Positions 41,748-50,050 of a stretch of DNA of 64,000 nt are shown here, piece after piece. The notes beneath the pieces were generated by a model. That model was not told the origin of the DNA, did not search any database, and saw only the letters and a list, made by a program, of their open reading frames with translations. The DNA lies in NCBI GenBank assembly GCA_946413525.1, contig CAMKKZ010000001.1, forward strand, positions 183,537-247,536, in the 5' to 3' direction. The position numbers and the translations under genes are program-made. The number at the start of each line of letters is the position of its first letter. Positions within the stretch are counted from its first letter, which is position 1. The stretch comes from an uncultured Oribacterium sp. GTDB lineage: Bacteria; Bacillota; Clostridia; Lachnospirales; Lachnospiraceae.

Positions 41748-42701
41748 ATGGAATTCACAAATTCTCAGGAAGATTTTTTGATGCCGCAAGGCGCCTCTTT
41801 TCCGGAGCCCGGCGAAGATGAAAGCCGCTCAAACAGAAAAGGAATAGCCGAGGGGGAAACACAAGCCGAAAGAATTTATGAGAAGTGCCTTCGGAAAAAA
41901 TTCAAAAAGGAGCTTCCATCGAAATTCGCGAAGGCTGTCTCCGACTACGCCCTTCTCAGGGAAGGGGACAGTGTGTGCGTCTGCGTGTCCGGCGGAAAAG
42001 ATTCCATGCTCATGGCAAAACTGTTTCAAGAACTGAAACGGCGCAACAAATTTCCATTCACGCTTCGTTTCCTCTGCATGGATCCCGGCTATAACGAAAA
42101 AAACCGCTGCCTCATCGAAGAAAACGCAGCCCTTCTGGAAATACCCCTTGAATTCTATGAAACGGATATCTTCGGCGCGGTTTTCCAGGTGGAAAAGTCG
42201 CCCTGTTACCTCTGTGCCAGGATGCGGAGAGGGCATCTCTACCATAAGGCCCAGGAAATGGGATGTAATAAAATTGCGCTGGGGCATCATTATGACGATG
42301 TGATAGAAACCATCCTCATGGGAATCTTGTACAGCGGCCAGTTCCAGGCAATGATGCCAAAGCTCCATTCCCAGAACTTCCCGGGAATGGAGCTCATCCG
42401 CCCCATGTATCTTGTCAGAGAAGACGATATCAAAAAGTGGCGCGATTACTGCGGCCTCCGCTTTTTGCAGTGCGCCTGCAAATTCACGGAACAGCTCGCC
42501 AGGAATGATCAGGGAAAGACCATGAGTTCCAGCAGGATTGAAACGAAAAAGCTGATTGCGGACTTGAAAAAGACCAATCCATATGTGGAAGGAAACCTCT
42601 TCAAATCAATGGAAAACCTCTCCCTAAATGCCGTTCTGGGCTACAAAAAGAATGGCGTCAGCCACAACTTTCTGGAATGGTATGAGAAAGGGCATCCATA
42701 A
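41748..42701 (+). CDS. TtcA-family tRNA 2-thiocytidine/sulfur-transfer ATP pyrophosphatase
   Basis: A 317-residue PP-loop ATP pyrophosphatase. SGGKDS is at residues 81-86, the CYLCARMRRGHLY segment and a later CACKFTE provide the iron-sulfur or zinc cysteines of the TtcA/TtuA group, and GHHYDDVIETILM matches the family. It most likely thiolates a tRNA base, with TtcA (C32) the closest kind. It is the first plus-strand gene of the window, has GGGGAGG as ribosome site, and stands alone, flanked by repeats on both sides. The first 40 residues are not conserved. Confidence 0.9.
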   Translation: MEFTNSQEDFLMPQGASFPEPGEDESRSNRKGIAEGETQAERIYEKCLRKKFKKELPSKFAKAVSDYALLREGDSVCVCVSGGKDSMLMAKLFQELKRRNKFPFTLRFLCMDPGYNEKNRCLIEENAALLEIPLEFYETDIFGAVFQVEKSPCYLCARMRRGHLYHKAQEMGCNKIALGHHYDDVIETILMGILYSGQFQAMMPKLHSQNFPGMELIRPMYLVREDDIKKWRDYCGLRFLQCACKFTEQLARNDQGKTMSSSRIETKKLIADLKKTNPYVEGNLFKSMENLSLNAVLGYKKNGVSHNFLEWYEKGHP

Positions 42702-42705
42702 AGCA

Positions 42706-42777
42706 GTGAGCCGATTTGCCCCGCAGGCGGTTCGCTGTGTCAGAATTCAGAGCGGCAAAAGCTTACTCTGATAGATG
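42706..42777 (-). repeat. Family A repeat, intergenic, inverted relative to the others
   Basis: Its reverse complement reads CTCATCTATCAGAGTAAG, CCGCTCTGAATTCTGACACA, GCGAACCGCCTGCGGGGCAA and ATCGGCTCAC, aligning with the ispH copies. It begins 5 bases after the TtcA-like stop. Confidence 0.85.
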
Positions 42778-42833
42778 AGGCTTTTGACGCGCGTCTTGAC
42801 TCGCGTTTCCCCGGGCCTGTCAAAACATCTATG

Positions 42834-42985
42834 GATTTTCCTGCCTGCAGGGGGATATTCGTAAAGACTTCCGAAGGCGCGTTCCTTTGAGCAGATTTCC
42901 CTGCCTATATGGGGATATTAAGCCCAGAGCGAGGTTGCCAGGGTGATCCGGGCAGACTTCCCTGCCTATAGGGGAATATTTCCAT
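42834..42985. repeat. Three 60-base-spaced repeats of a 25-bp core at the carboxyltransferase 3' end
   Basis: The core TTTCCCTGCCTATATGGGGA plus ATATT recurs at about 42834, 42893 and 42954 with a period of 60. The last copy overlaps the carboxyltransferase C-terminus and includes its stop codon. The sequence between the cores is not repeated. Confidence 0.7.
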
Positions 42986-44603
42986 GCTTCCTCGGGCTCA
43001 TGCCATCCCTCTCCTTGTTTCTGAGCAAAAGGAAGGCCTGACTGATGCGTTCCCTTGCCTCCTCCGGAAGAATGATTTCATCAATGAAGCCTTTTTCCGC
43101 CGCAATATAGGGCGTCATGAAATGCTTTTCATAATCATCGACAAGCCTTTCCCGTTCCTCCGGCTTCCTTTCGATATCATGGCGGAATATAATGTCTACC
43201 GCCCCCTCCGCGCCCATGACGGCTGTCTGCGCCGTAGGAAGGGCAAAGACAACATCCGCGCCCATTCCCTTGCTGTTCATGGCAATGTAAGCGCCGCCGA
43301 ATGCCTTCCTGAGAATAAGGCTCACTTTGGGGACCGTGGCCTCGGCATACGCGTAAAGGAGCTTTGCGCCCTTCCTTATAATTCCCGCATGCTCCTGCCC
43401 CTTCCCGGGCAAAAAGCCCGGCACGTCCACCAGGGTAAGGATCGGAATATTAAAGCAATCGCAGAAACGTACAAAACGTGCCGCTTTTTCAGAAGCGTCA
43501 ATGTCCAAAGTCCCTCCAAGGCGGGAGGGCTGATTCGCCACTATGCCAACTGTCCGGCCATCAATTCTTGAGAAGCCGATAACGATGTTGGTGGCAAATT
43601 CACGCTGCACCTCAAGAAAAGAGTCCCTGTCCACAAGTGCCCTGATCACCTTCTTCACGTCATAGGAACGTTTTTGATTATCGGGAATAATATCCTCCAG
43701 CTTCTCAATAGAAATTTCAGAAAGCCCGTCCCCAGCCTCCGTCAGGCTTGACGGCGCAATGCCGTCCTCCTGAGCAGGAGGAAAGGACACGGAATCAGAA
43801 CTTCGCGAAGAGTACTCCCGAAATTCGGAAATAAGAGGGGGTTTCTCCCCACAGCTTTGAGGAAGGTACGAAAGCAGCTTCCGGACACCCTCAAGGCAGC
43901 CCTGGTCATCGGGGAACGCGAAATGGACGACACCGCTTTTCCCGGCATGGACACGGGTTCCTCCAAGATCCCTGGCACTGACTTCCTCGCCGAGAACTGC
44001 CTTCACGACCTGAGGTCCGGTAATGAACATATTCGCGGTTTTTTCGGACATGAAGACAAAGTCACAGATTGCGGGGGAATAGCACGCGCCGCCCGCGCAG
44101 GGGCCAAGAATTACGGCAATCTGAGGTATCACCCCGGAAGCCCTTGTATTCCTGTAAAATATGCCGCTGTACCCGTCAAGGGATGAGATTCCCTCTTCAA
44201 TCCTTGCGCCGCCGCTGTCATTCACAGAGATGTATGGAACCCTCATCCGAAAAGCCATGTCCATGATATGACATATTTTTCGGGAATGATATTCCCCCAG
44301 GGTGCCCCCAATGACGGTAAAGTCCTGGGATGAAGCGCAGGCCATCCTTCCGGAGATCAGGCCATATCCGACAAGCACCCCGTCCCCGGGAATCTTTTTC
44401 TCCGCCATGCCAAATCGGGAGGACTGCGCTTCCACCAGGGAATTAATCTCCCGGAAGCTTCCCTTATCGAACAAGAGATCTAGCCGCTCACGGGCAGTGA
44501 GTTTCCCCTTCCCGTGCTGGGCCGATACCCGGTCAGGACCGCCTCCCGCGGCAGAAAGGCTGCGGCGTCTTTCTAATTCTTCCCGAAAGATGGAATTCCA
44601 CAT
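42966..44603 (-). CDS. Acyl-CoA carboxyltransferase subunit (methylmalonyl-CoA decarboxylase alpha / propionyl-CoA carboxylase beta type)
   Basis: A 545-residue carboxyltransferase of the crotonase fold. Family motifs are GKLTARERLDLLFDKGSF, DFTVIGGTLGE, SGGARIEEG, LGPCAGGACYSPA, TGPQVVKAVLGEEVS, and in the second half GFLPGKGQEHAGIIRKGAKLLYAYAEATVPKV and RKAFGGAYIAMNSK. A non-conserved acidic stretch near residues 265-300 separates the two halves. No biotin carrier or decarboxylase partner is in the window, so whether it acts in Na+-pumping decarboxylation or in propionyl-CoA carboxylation cannot be told. Confidence 0.92.
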   Translation of the reverse strand: MWNSIFREELERRRSLSAAGGGPDRVSAQHGKGKLTARERLDLLFDKGSFREINSLVEAQSSRFGMAEKKIPGDGVLVGYGLISGRMACASSQDFTVIGGTLGEYHSRKICHIMDMAFRMRVPYISVNDSGGARIEEGISSLDGYSGIFYRNTRASGVIPQIAVILGPCAGGACYSPAICDFVFMSEKTANMFITGPQVVKAVLGEEVSARDLGGTRVHAGKSGVVHFAFPDDQGCLEGVRKLLSYLPQSCGEKPPLISEFREYSSRSSDSVSFPPAQEDGIAPSSLTEAGDGLSEISIEKLEDIIPDNQKRSYDVKKVIRALVDRDSFLEVQREFATNIVIGFSRIDGRTVGIVANQPSRLGGTLDIDASEKAARFVRFCDCFNIPILTLVDVPGFLPGKGQEHAGIIRKGAKLLYAYAEATVPKVSLILRKAFGGAYIAMNSKGMGADVVFALPTAQTAVMGAEGAVDIIFRHDIERKPEERERLVDDYEKHFMTPYIAAEKGFIDEIILPEEARERISQAFLLLRNKERDGMSPRKHGNIPL

Positions 44604-44611
44604 TAAAATCT

Positions 44612-44690
44612 CCTCTTAATCAAAATGGTTTTTTCCGCTTTAATCCCTGACAAAGAGCTGCGGTATCGCGGAGACGCATGACCCCGCAAA
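44612..44690 (+). repeat. Family A repeat upstream of the carboxyltransferase gene
   Basis: CTCCTCTTAATCAAAATGG...CCGCTTTAATCCCTGACAAA...GCTGCGGTATCGCGGAG, closely matching the copy at 5260. It lies within the 5' region of the carboxyltransferase gene, which ends at its ATG 44603. Confidence 0.75.
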
Positions 44691-44739
44691 GCGCGTTTTT
44701 GTCCCGATCTCCGCCAGACAAAGCGCGCGATATATCTCC

Positions 44740-44768
44740 TTGCATTTCATGCCCATCACCTGTAAAAT
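44740..44768 (+). promoter_or_regulatory. Promoter of the structured leader upstream of the MBL gene
   Basis: TTGCAT (44740-44745), 17-base spacer, TAAAAT (44763-44768), with no other plausible plus-strand promoter before the MBL start. It would start a transcript near 44776 that runs into the folded leader. Confidence 0.6.
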
Positions 44769-44775
44769 CAGCAGT

Positions 44776-44960
44776 AACGCCATCAGGCGTTTTCTCAGGA
44801 CGATTCCCCCATTACCGGACGGTCATTCCCGGACCGGCCTTGACGGCCCGGAGCATATCCTTATGGGAGTGTAACTGCTCAGGTTCCCTGAGAAGTTACG
44901 GCAAAAGACGCAGCGCTTACGCGCATTCCCATGCGTCTTTTGCTTGTTTTTCTGCTTTTT
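44776..44960 (+). ncRNA. Terminated structured leader or small RNA upstream of an MBL-fold gene
   Basis: It carries the hairpin ACGCCATCAGGCGT, a GTAACTGCTCAGG/CCTGAGAAGTTAC hairpin (44871-44899), and a strong terminator (44901-44943, arms GCAAAAGACGCA/TGCGTCTTTTGC, then TTGTTTTTCTGCTTTTTT). A second TTCTCAGG at about 44793 can also pair with the CCTGAGAA arm, giving two exclusive helices. No known riboswitch core is recognised. It could be an attenuator of the downstream gene or a free small RNA. Confidence 0.5.
44901..44943 (+). terminator. Strong terminator of the structured leader
   Basis: 12-bp perfect stem followed by T-rich sequence to 44962. It faces the MBL gene starting at 45067, so read-through would be needed to express it from the upstream promoter. 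Confidence 0.75.
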
Positions 44961-45066
44961 TGCACGCCGCCTGCAGCAAGTGCAAGCGGCTACCTGAATG
45001 ATAACATAGAAGATTCCAAAATCGGAATTAACCCTGTTTGACGCATGGTCAAAAGATACCGAAAGG

Positions 45067-45879
45067 ATGGAAACAGGCATGAACGCGAACGCCGATATAT
45101 ACATTTCCAAATATAAGCTTTACAATTATATCCTGCCTGTCCTGAATTCCAATATGTTCATGCTTGCGGGGGATTCATCCGCCCTGCTCATTGATCCGAT
45201 AAAAAGCCCGGAGGCGGAAGGCCTGCTGGAAAAGAAAGGCACAAAAGAACTTCTGATCCTTCTGACTCATGAGCATTACGACCATATTTCCGGTGTAAAC
45301 AGATGGAGGGAATGGCTCTCGGGAATAACTGGCCATGGGAAATGCTTTGTTTTCGGCAGCGAAAAATGCCGGGAACTGGCCGGCAGCCCCCGAGGGAATC
45401 TTTCCGAATATTTCATGGCGCTGGTGATAAGCAAGTCGCCGGAAGAGCAGGCATTGGCGGAAAGGATATTTGAAAAGGACTATAGCTGCTCTGTTGACCG
45501 TGTTTTTTCCGGGGAATACGATTTTCGCTGGGAAGATCTCAGGATATTCATGAAAGAAATGCCCGGCCATTCCCCCGGGAGCATATGCCTTGAGTTCTAC
45601 ACGGCTAATGAATGCGGACAGCCGGACCAGGGGCGCCATGCGAAGGATGATAACCATGATAACCCGTCCGCTGAGCCGCGATACGCGAAGGGCCTTCTTG
45701 CGCTGGCCACGGGAGACAGCCTGGTCCAGGGTCATAAAGTGATCACTAGGGTTCCGGGCGGGAACAGGAAGCTGTACCAGTCCTCTGTGCGTCCATACCT
45801 TGAAAGCTTCTCTCCCGAAACCCTGATCCTGCCAGGCCACGGAAAACCGGGCCTGCTGCAGGACATGGAACTGGGATGA
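45067..45879 (+). CDS. MBL-fold metallo-hydrolase
   Basis: A 270-residue metallo-beta-lactamase-fold hydrolase without a signal peptide. The metal motif HEHYDH is at residues 68-73. GHSPGSICLEF, ATGDSLVQG and LPGHGKPG complete the family pattern. It most resembles generic glyoxalase-II-like or hydroxyacyl-glutathione-hydrolase-like members; the substrate is unknown. The start could instead be ATG 45079, which has better ribosome spacing. It is preceded by a structured terminated leader, so expression may depend on read-through. Confidence 0.88.
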   Translation: METGMNANADIYISKYKLYNYILPVLNSNMFMLAGDSSALLIDPIKSPEAEGLLEKKGTKELLILLTHEHYDHISGVNRWREWLSGITGHGKCFVFGSEKCRELAGSPRGNLSEYFMALVISKSPEEQALAERIFEKDYSCSVDRVFSGEYDFRWEDLRIFMKEMPGHSPGSICLEFYTANECGQPDQGRHAKDDNHDNPSAEPRYAKGLLALATGDSLVQGHKVITRVPGGNRKLYQSSVRPYLESFSPETLILPGHGKPGLLQDMELG

Positions 45880-45988
45880 CTGATGATTCAACAGCTTGCG
45901 CGCCTTAAATATATAAAAAGCGAATGATAGGACAAATCAGCAGCACCCTTGCCATTCTCCGGCAAAGGCGCATTCAAGAAATGCTCTT

Positions 45989-46204
45989 TCATGGAATGAT
46001 ATTGCAAATATCCCCCACGGTCTGGAATTCCTTGATTTGCTTTGTGGAAAGGCTGACATCAAACTTTTTCTTCATCGTGGAGATCAGCGCAAGGACGCTC
46101 AGGGAATCCCATTCCTCCAAATCCTCAAGGGGCATGTCCGTACGGAGCTCCTCTTCATAATCCATGACGTCCTTCAGCATTTCCAGCTTTTCATCCAAAG
46201 ACAT
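45989..46204 (-). CDS. Acyl carrier protein
   Basis: A 71-residue acidic carrier protein. The phosphopantetheine attachment serine is S34 in EEWDSLSVLAL. The ATG at 46204 has AAAGGAGG at ideal spacing. It is the last gene of a cluster that also has a FabD-type malonyl transferase (50051-50935) and a GNAT (46322-47374), but no ketosynthase, so its partner is not the usual fatty-acid synthase. It may carry a malonyl or other acyl group for transfer onto a cell-surface component (inference). Confidence 0.88.
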   Translation of the reverse strand: MSLDEKLEMLKDVMDYEEELRTDMPLEDLEEWDSLSVLALISTMKKKFDVSLSTKQIKEFQTVGDICNIIP

Positions 46205-46321
46205 ATACATTGACCTCCTTTAATTCATTCATCGGGCAGGGCAAGGTGAATCCACACCCCGCCCAGTATACAAGCATAAAAAATCCATGCATTATATGCC
46301 CCTTTTGGCATACGGGCTCAT

Positions 46322-47374
46322 TCAAGTCTGATTGTCCAGCCACGCGGAGGGAAGCCTTGGCTTATCCTGATCGCCATCCCCCCGGAACAGGCGGATGCCC
46401 GGCACGCCAGGATCCACCAGAGCAATAGAACTGTTTGTCATTTCAAAAGGCTGGAAAGAATTGGGTATGATATCCGGTCCATCGGGGTTACAGCGGACAA
46501 AGCCCCCTTCCTCATAAATGGAAACGGGAACCCCGTAGGAATAGACATCCGTAAATTCATATCCCCTCTCATCCATCATCCTGTCGAGCGCCGGGGCAAT
46601 TTTCCCCAGTGCCCTGCTGTCCCCATAAAAATCCACGATCTTGCAGCTCTTTGCTCCCCGGGCCCTTTCCTCCCGGGTAATCAGAACAGCCTCCGCCGGC
46701 CCCATGGGGGGCTTTATCTTCCAGAAATCATAATGAAAAATCGGATGTTGAAAATAACGCCAGTTAATATAGGCATAATCCTTGCAGGGAACGCATTTGA
46801 AAAGCTGATCCTCGCTGATGACTGATTTCATTTCTTCTATATCGGAAAATGACTCCAAAGAATAAGCGTTATCCAATATGTAGGGAATCCTTTTTTCCGT
46901 TACATGGACAAGACGGTATTCCGCCCGCTCAGCAAGCCGGTAGTAATGATCCATCCATCGTACCGTGTAACCGTTAAGCCGGTAGATCCGAACGGCCTTT
47001 TCCCTCAAACCGGGAGAAAAGGAGGCCCTGGGATGCAGAGCGGCCCACATGGCATCCCCTGTTTCAAACGCCAGTAAGGGATTCGGGCTTTTCAGGCTTA
47101 TCCAGAGAAGTCCGGCAACATCCGGACTCGCGTCCGGAGACTGGCTCATCCCAGGGTGGTTTTCCCTGCAGTAATAAAGGCCTCCCTGCATGGCGTAAAG
47201 CTTCCCCTCTTCCTCATCTATCCCGATCCAGATATTGAGTTTTCCATCCCTCATGAATTGCCAGTCAAAAAATTCCCTGTCATGCGCCAGGACATACCCT
47301 TTCAGCCAATGCTCATCCAGAAAACGCATGATAAGGGGAATATCGTCCAAAACAGCCCTGCGTATATTTATCAT
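46322..47374 (-). CDS. GNAT-family acyltransferase (double-length, unknown substrate)
   Basis: About 350 residues. The N-terminal part (INIRRAVLDDIPLIMRFLDEHW) looks like a GNAT acyltransferase start, with a second GNAT-like half. No recognised specific subfamily. The ATG at 47374 is preferred over the one at 47395 because TCAGGA lies upstream and the family start is MI-RRA. Its place beside the aminotransferase, FabD and carrier genes suggests transfer of an acyl group onto an amino sugar or other amine. Confidence 0.65.
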   Translation of the reverse strand: MINIRRAVLDDIPLIMRFLDEHWLKGYVLAHDREFFDWQFMRDGKLNIWIGIDEEEGKLYAMQGGLYYCRENHPGMSQSPDASPDVAGLLWISLKSPNPLLAFETGDAMWAALHPRASFSPGLREKAVRIYRLNGYTVRWMDHYYRLAERAEYRLVHVTEKRIPYILDNAYSLESFSDIEEMKSVISEDQLFKCVPCKDYAYINWRYFQHPIFHYDFWKIKPPMGPAEAVLITREERARGAKSCKIVDFYGDSRALGKIAPALDRMMDERGYEFTDVYSYGVPVSIYEEGGFVRCNPDGPDIIPNSFQPFEMTNSSIALVDPGVPGIRLFRGDGDQDKPRLPSAWLDNQT

Positions 47375-47442
47375 ATGCCTAATGTCCTGATTCATTATTA
47401 ACTATTCGGCAAACATAGCTGCCTGTAAGTCATAGTACCTTT

Positions 47443-48525
47443 TTAAAGCCGGCCGCTTTTACGGATGTCACAAAAAGCCTGCACCAGACGTGAATTGTCC
47501 TCCGGCTTAAGGAAGCCGATATGCCCCACCCGGAATACCGTATCCCGAAGGGATCCGCCATTAGGACAGATCCAGATATCATATTCCTCCTGAAGCGTCA
47601 AAAAGAGGTCGAATGCTGAGATTCCCTCCGGAGGATGATAAGCCGTGAGCGCATTGGATCTGGTTTTTGAAACATAAGAAAATGGCAATTCGGCTTCCTC
47701 TACCTTCCTCCGTAAGTCCTCGGCAAGAGCGGCAGTCCGCCGAACCTCCGCCTCCGCGCCTCCCAGGGCTTCAATCTGCCGTAAGCGCCTGTGAAGCTGT
47801 CTCGCCACGCCGATGGCCGGGGTGAACGGGGTCTGCCCCCTCTCTCCGTTAAGCAGCGCTTCCGATAGGGAAAGGTACATGGATTTGTCAGGGATACGGG
47901 CCACCCTGTCCTGGGCGTTCGGAGAAAGGCAAAGAAAGGACAGCCCCGGCGGGCAGGCGAGAGCCTTCTGGGAGCTTGCGATCATGACATCTGCCCCCAG
48001 TCCCTCCATATCAAAGGGATCGGAAAGGAAGCTGCTGATTGCGTCAATGATGAGGAACAGCCCGTTCCTCCGGCAGAAATCGCCAATCATGGGAAGGTCG
48101 TACATGACCCCGGTCGTGGTTTCGTCCGCATTGACAAGGAAGGCTGTGTAACCCATCCCTTCAAAGGGCTCAAGCTGTTCAGGCAAAAGATCCGCGCCGT
48201 ATTCAAGACTTATTTCGGTAAAGTCTATGCCGTGCATTTCAAGAAGGGAGCAGAAACGTTTTCCGAAGCTGCCCCCGTTCACCACCAATGCCCTGTCTCC
48301 TGATGAGAGGCAATGCATGACGGCCGCCTCCATGGCGGCCGTTCCGGAACCGGTGAGGAAAACCGCCCTTGCCCCCTTCCCGGCATGGGACAGGCGAAGC
48401 AGCATGTCTTCATTCTCCTTCATCATAAGGGAAAACGCGTCTGTACGGAAATACGGCACCTGCTCACTGCCAATTGCAAGGATTTCTTCTTCTGCCTGTA
48501 CCGGCCCAACGGCAAAATTCAGCAT
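47443..48525 (-). CDS. Class V pyridoxal-phosphate aminotransferase (2-aminoethylphosphonate/alanine-glyoxylate transaminase-like)
   Basis: A 360-residue fold-type I PLP enzyme with the cofactor lysine K187 in SSQKALACPPG, and GSGTAAMEAAV and DAISSF preceding it. The closest known types are 2-aminoethylphosphonate transaminase and alanine-glyoxylate transaminase. No phosphoenolpyruvate mutase or phosphonopyruvate decarboxylase is in the window, so a phosphonate role is only a possibility. It lies in the cluster with the TagD-Gfo/Idh fusion and LicD-like gene. Confidence 0.8.
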   Translation of the reverse strand: MLNFAVGPVQAEEEILAIGSEQVPYFRTDAFSLMMKENEDMLLRLSHAGKGARAVFLTGSGTAAMEAAVMHCLSSGDRALVVNGGSFGKRFCSLLEMHGIDFTEISLEYGADLLPEQLEPFEGMGYTAFLVNADETTTGVMYDLPMIGDFCRRNGLFLIIDAISSFLSDPFDMEGLGADVMIASSQKALACPPGLSFLCLSPNAQDRVARIPDKSMYLSLSEALLNGERGQTPFTPAIGVARQLHRRLRQIEALGGAEAEVRRTAALAEDLRRKVEEAELPFSYVSKTRSNALTAYHPPEGISAFDLFLTLQEEYDIWICPNGGSLRDTVFRVGHIGFLKPEDNSRLVQAFCDIRKSGRL

Positions 48526-48669
48526 TGCTGTCCTGCGACCTCCTTTATCAGCCTGGGTTCAAAATTCTTTGATTTTATAAAAAATGTGCGACATCATATC
48601 GACAAAGCTTTTATATCAAGAAAGGGTTCCAAATAAATCGAGTAGGGAAGATGAAATCGCTGTCTCGAC

Positions 48670-50010
48670 TCATAAGATGCCCCGTTTTTTCATGAATCTT
48701 TCCACAATGTCGGCCATGGCGATGGACTCTTCCGGCGTCAGCTTATAGGAAGCGCCGCCATAGCCGTTGATTTTGCCGGCGAACTCATTGATTTCATAAC
48801 GGAATCCATCGCCTTTGAAATTGGATTCATAATGGTCGATACGATTCGGATCTTCATAACGGACGTCAAAGGCCCTGGTGAGCCACCAGGGGGACTGGGC
48901 CAATATGTATCCATTCGTGCCTGCCACGATCAACTGCCCTTCGGATTTGACGCCCGCTCCTGACTTGCTGCTTCCCAGAGCCGTCTCATAGCGAAGCAGG
49001 ATTTTTGTATAGGCATCGATACCGGACGCTGACGTAATAAAATCAATACGCACATCCTGGTAATGGATGCCGAGGAGCTTGAAAACAGGCAGCAGGCTGT
49101 AGCTTCCATATTCCAAGAAGGCGCCTCCGTATTTGGCGTCGGTCATTTCCCTGGATGATGGGTCAGCCAATCTGGAAAAACAGGCTTCCACATCACGGAT
49201 CTCGCCAATGACGCCTGACCTGGCCACGTTAATAAGCTGCTGAAAGCCCGGCAGATAGGCCGTCCGGATGCCCTCCATGAGTACCTTGCCCTTACTATTC
49301 GCGTAATCATACAGCTCCCGCGTCTCGTTGCAGGTGAAGGTCATAGGCTTTTCGCAGAGGACATGTTTTCCGGCTTCCAACGCCTTCCAGACATAACCCG
49401 CATGGGTTTCGTTGGGTGATGCCACATAAACGGCATCCACCTGCTCGAGAAATTCGACAAAAGAATCAGAGTAAACCCTGATCTGGAACCTGTCCTGGAA
49501 ACGTCTGCCATCCGCCTTGTCCGGGTTGTACGCGCAGCTCACAACCACACTGGACACGTATTTCGACTCATCCAGGAAACGAGGGGCAATGCGCCCCGTG
49601 CCAATAATCCCAATCTTCGTAATCCTGATCAGGCTGTTCCTGCGGAGCGTCGAGGATACATTTGGCGTCCTCTCCAGATAAATGACCTTGCAATAGGCAT
49701 TGAGATAGTCAAAATACCCCTTCCAGTCGGAACCCACGGTGAAAATATCCACATTATACCGTTGGATGTCATCAATCTTCTGGCCGTCATGATCCTCCAC
49801 GATAATCTCGTCCGCAAAGCCCGTGGCGCGCACATTTTCGATCCTGGTCATGATCGGATCCATCAAATTCAGCTTTCCCCTGGACTCATCGTAATGCTCC
49901 GTTGTCACCCCGACAATCAGGTAGTCTCCAAGCGCCTTTGCCCTTTTCAACAGGCGGTAATGCCCCTCATGGAAAAGATCGAAGCTGCCATACGTGATTA
50001 CCTTCACCAT
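48670..50010 (-). CDS. Cytidylyltransferase (TagD-like) fused to Gfo/Idh/MocA oxidoreductase
   Basis: A 446-residue two-domain protein. Residues 1-125 are a glycerol-3-phosphate cytidylyltransferase-like domain (YGSFDLFHEGHYRLLKRAKALGDYLIVGV). From about residue 130 a Gfo/Idh/MocA oxidoreductase follows, with the dinucleotide motif IGIIGTGRIAPRF and the catalytic-site EKPMTFT near residue 217. The fusion couples making a CDP-linked polyol (or activating a similar compound) with oxidation or reduction of its precursor. It is a typical teichoic-acid or surface-polymer gene. Confidence 0.88.
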   Translation of the reverse strand: MVKVITYGSFDLFHEGHYRLLKRAKALGDYLIVGVTTEHYDESRGKLNLMDPIMTRIENVRATGFADEIIVEDHDGQKIDDIQRYNVDIFTVGSDWKGYFDYLNAYCKVIYLERTPNVSSTLRRNSLIRITKIGIIGTGRIAPRFLDESKYVSSVVVSCAYNPDKADGRRFQDRFQIRVYSDSFVEFLEQVDAVYVASPNETHAGYVWKALEAGKHVLCEKPMTFTCNETRELYDYANSKGKVLMEGIRTAYLPGFQQLINVARSGVIGEIRDVEACFSRLADPSSREMTDAKYGGAFLEYGSYSLLPVFKLLGIHYQDVRIDFITSASGIDAYTKILLRYETALGSSKSGAGVKSEGQLIVAGTNGYILAQSPWWLTRAFDVRYEDPNRIDHYESNFKGDGFRYEINEFAGKINGYGGASYKLTPEESIAMADIVERFMKKRGIL

Positions 50011-50050
50011 AGAACCAGAACTCCCCTTGTCAAATCATCCGGCCAACACG

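Noticed and set aside
5260..44690. Treating family A repeats as insertion sequences
   Set aside because: No transposase or target-site duplication was seen, they lie in tandem within coding frames, and the size is far below an IS.
44640..44783. Small minus-strand reading frame (about 47 codons, ATG 44783) upstream of the carboxyltransferase
   Set aside because: No ribosome site, no recognised sequence, and it overlaps the family A repeat and a hairpin, so it is likely chance.
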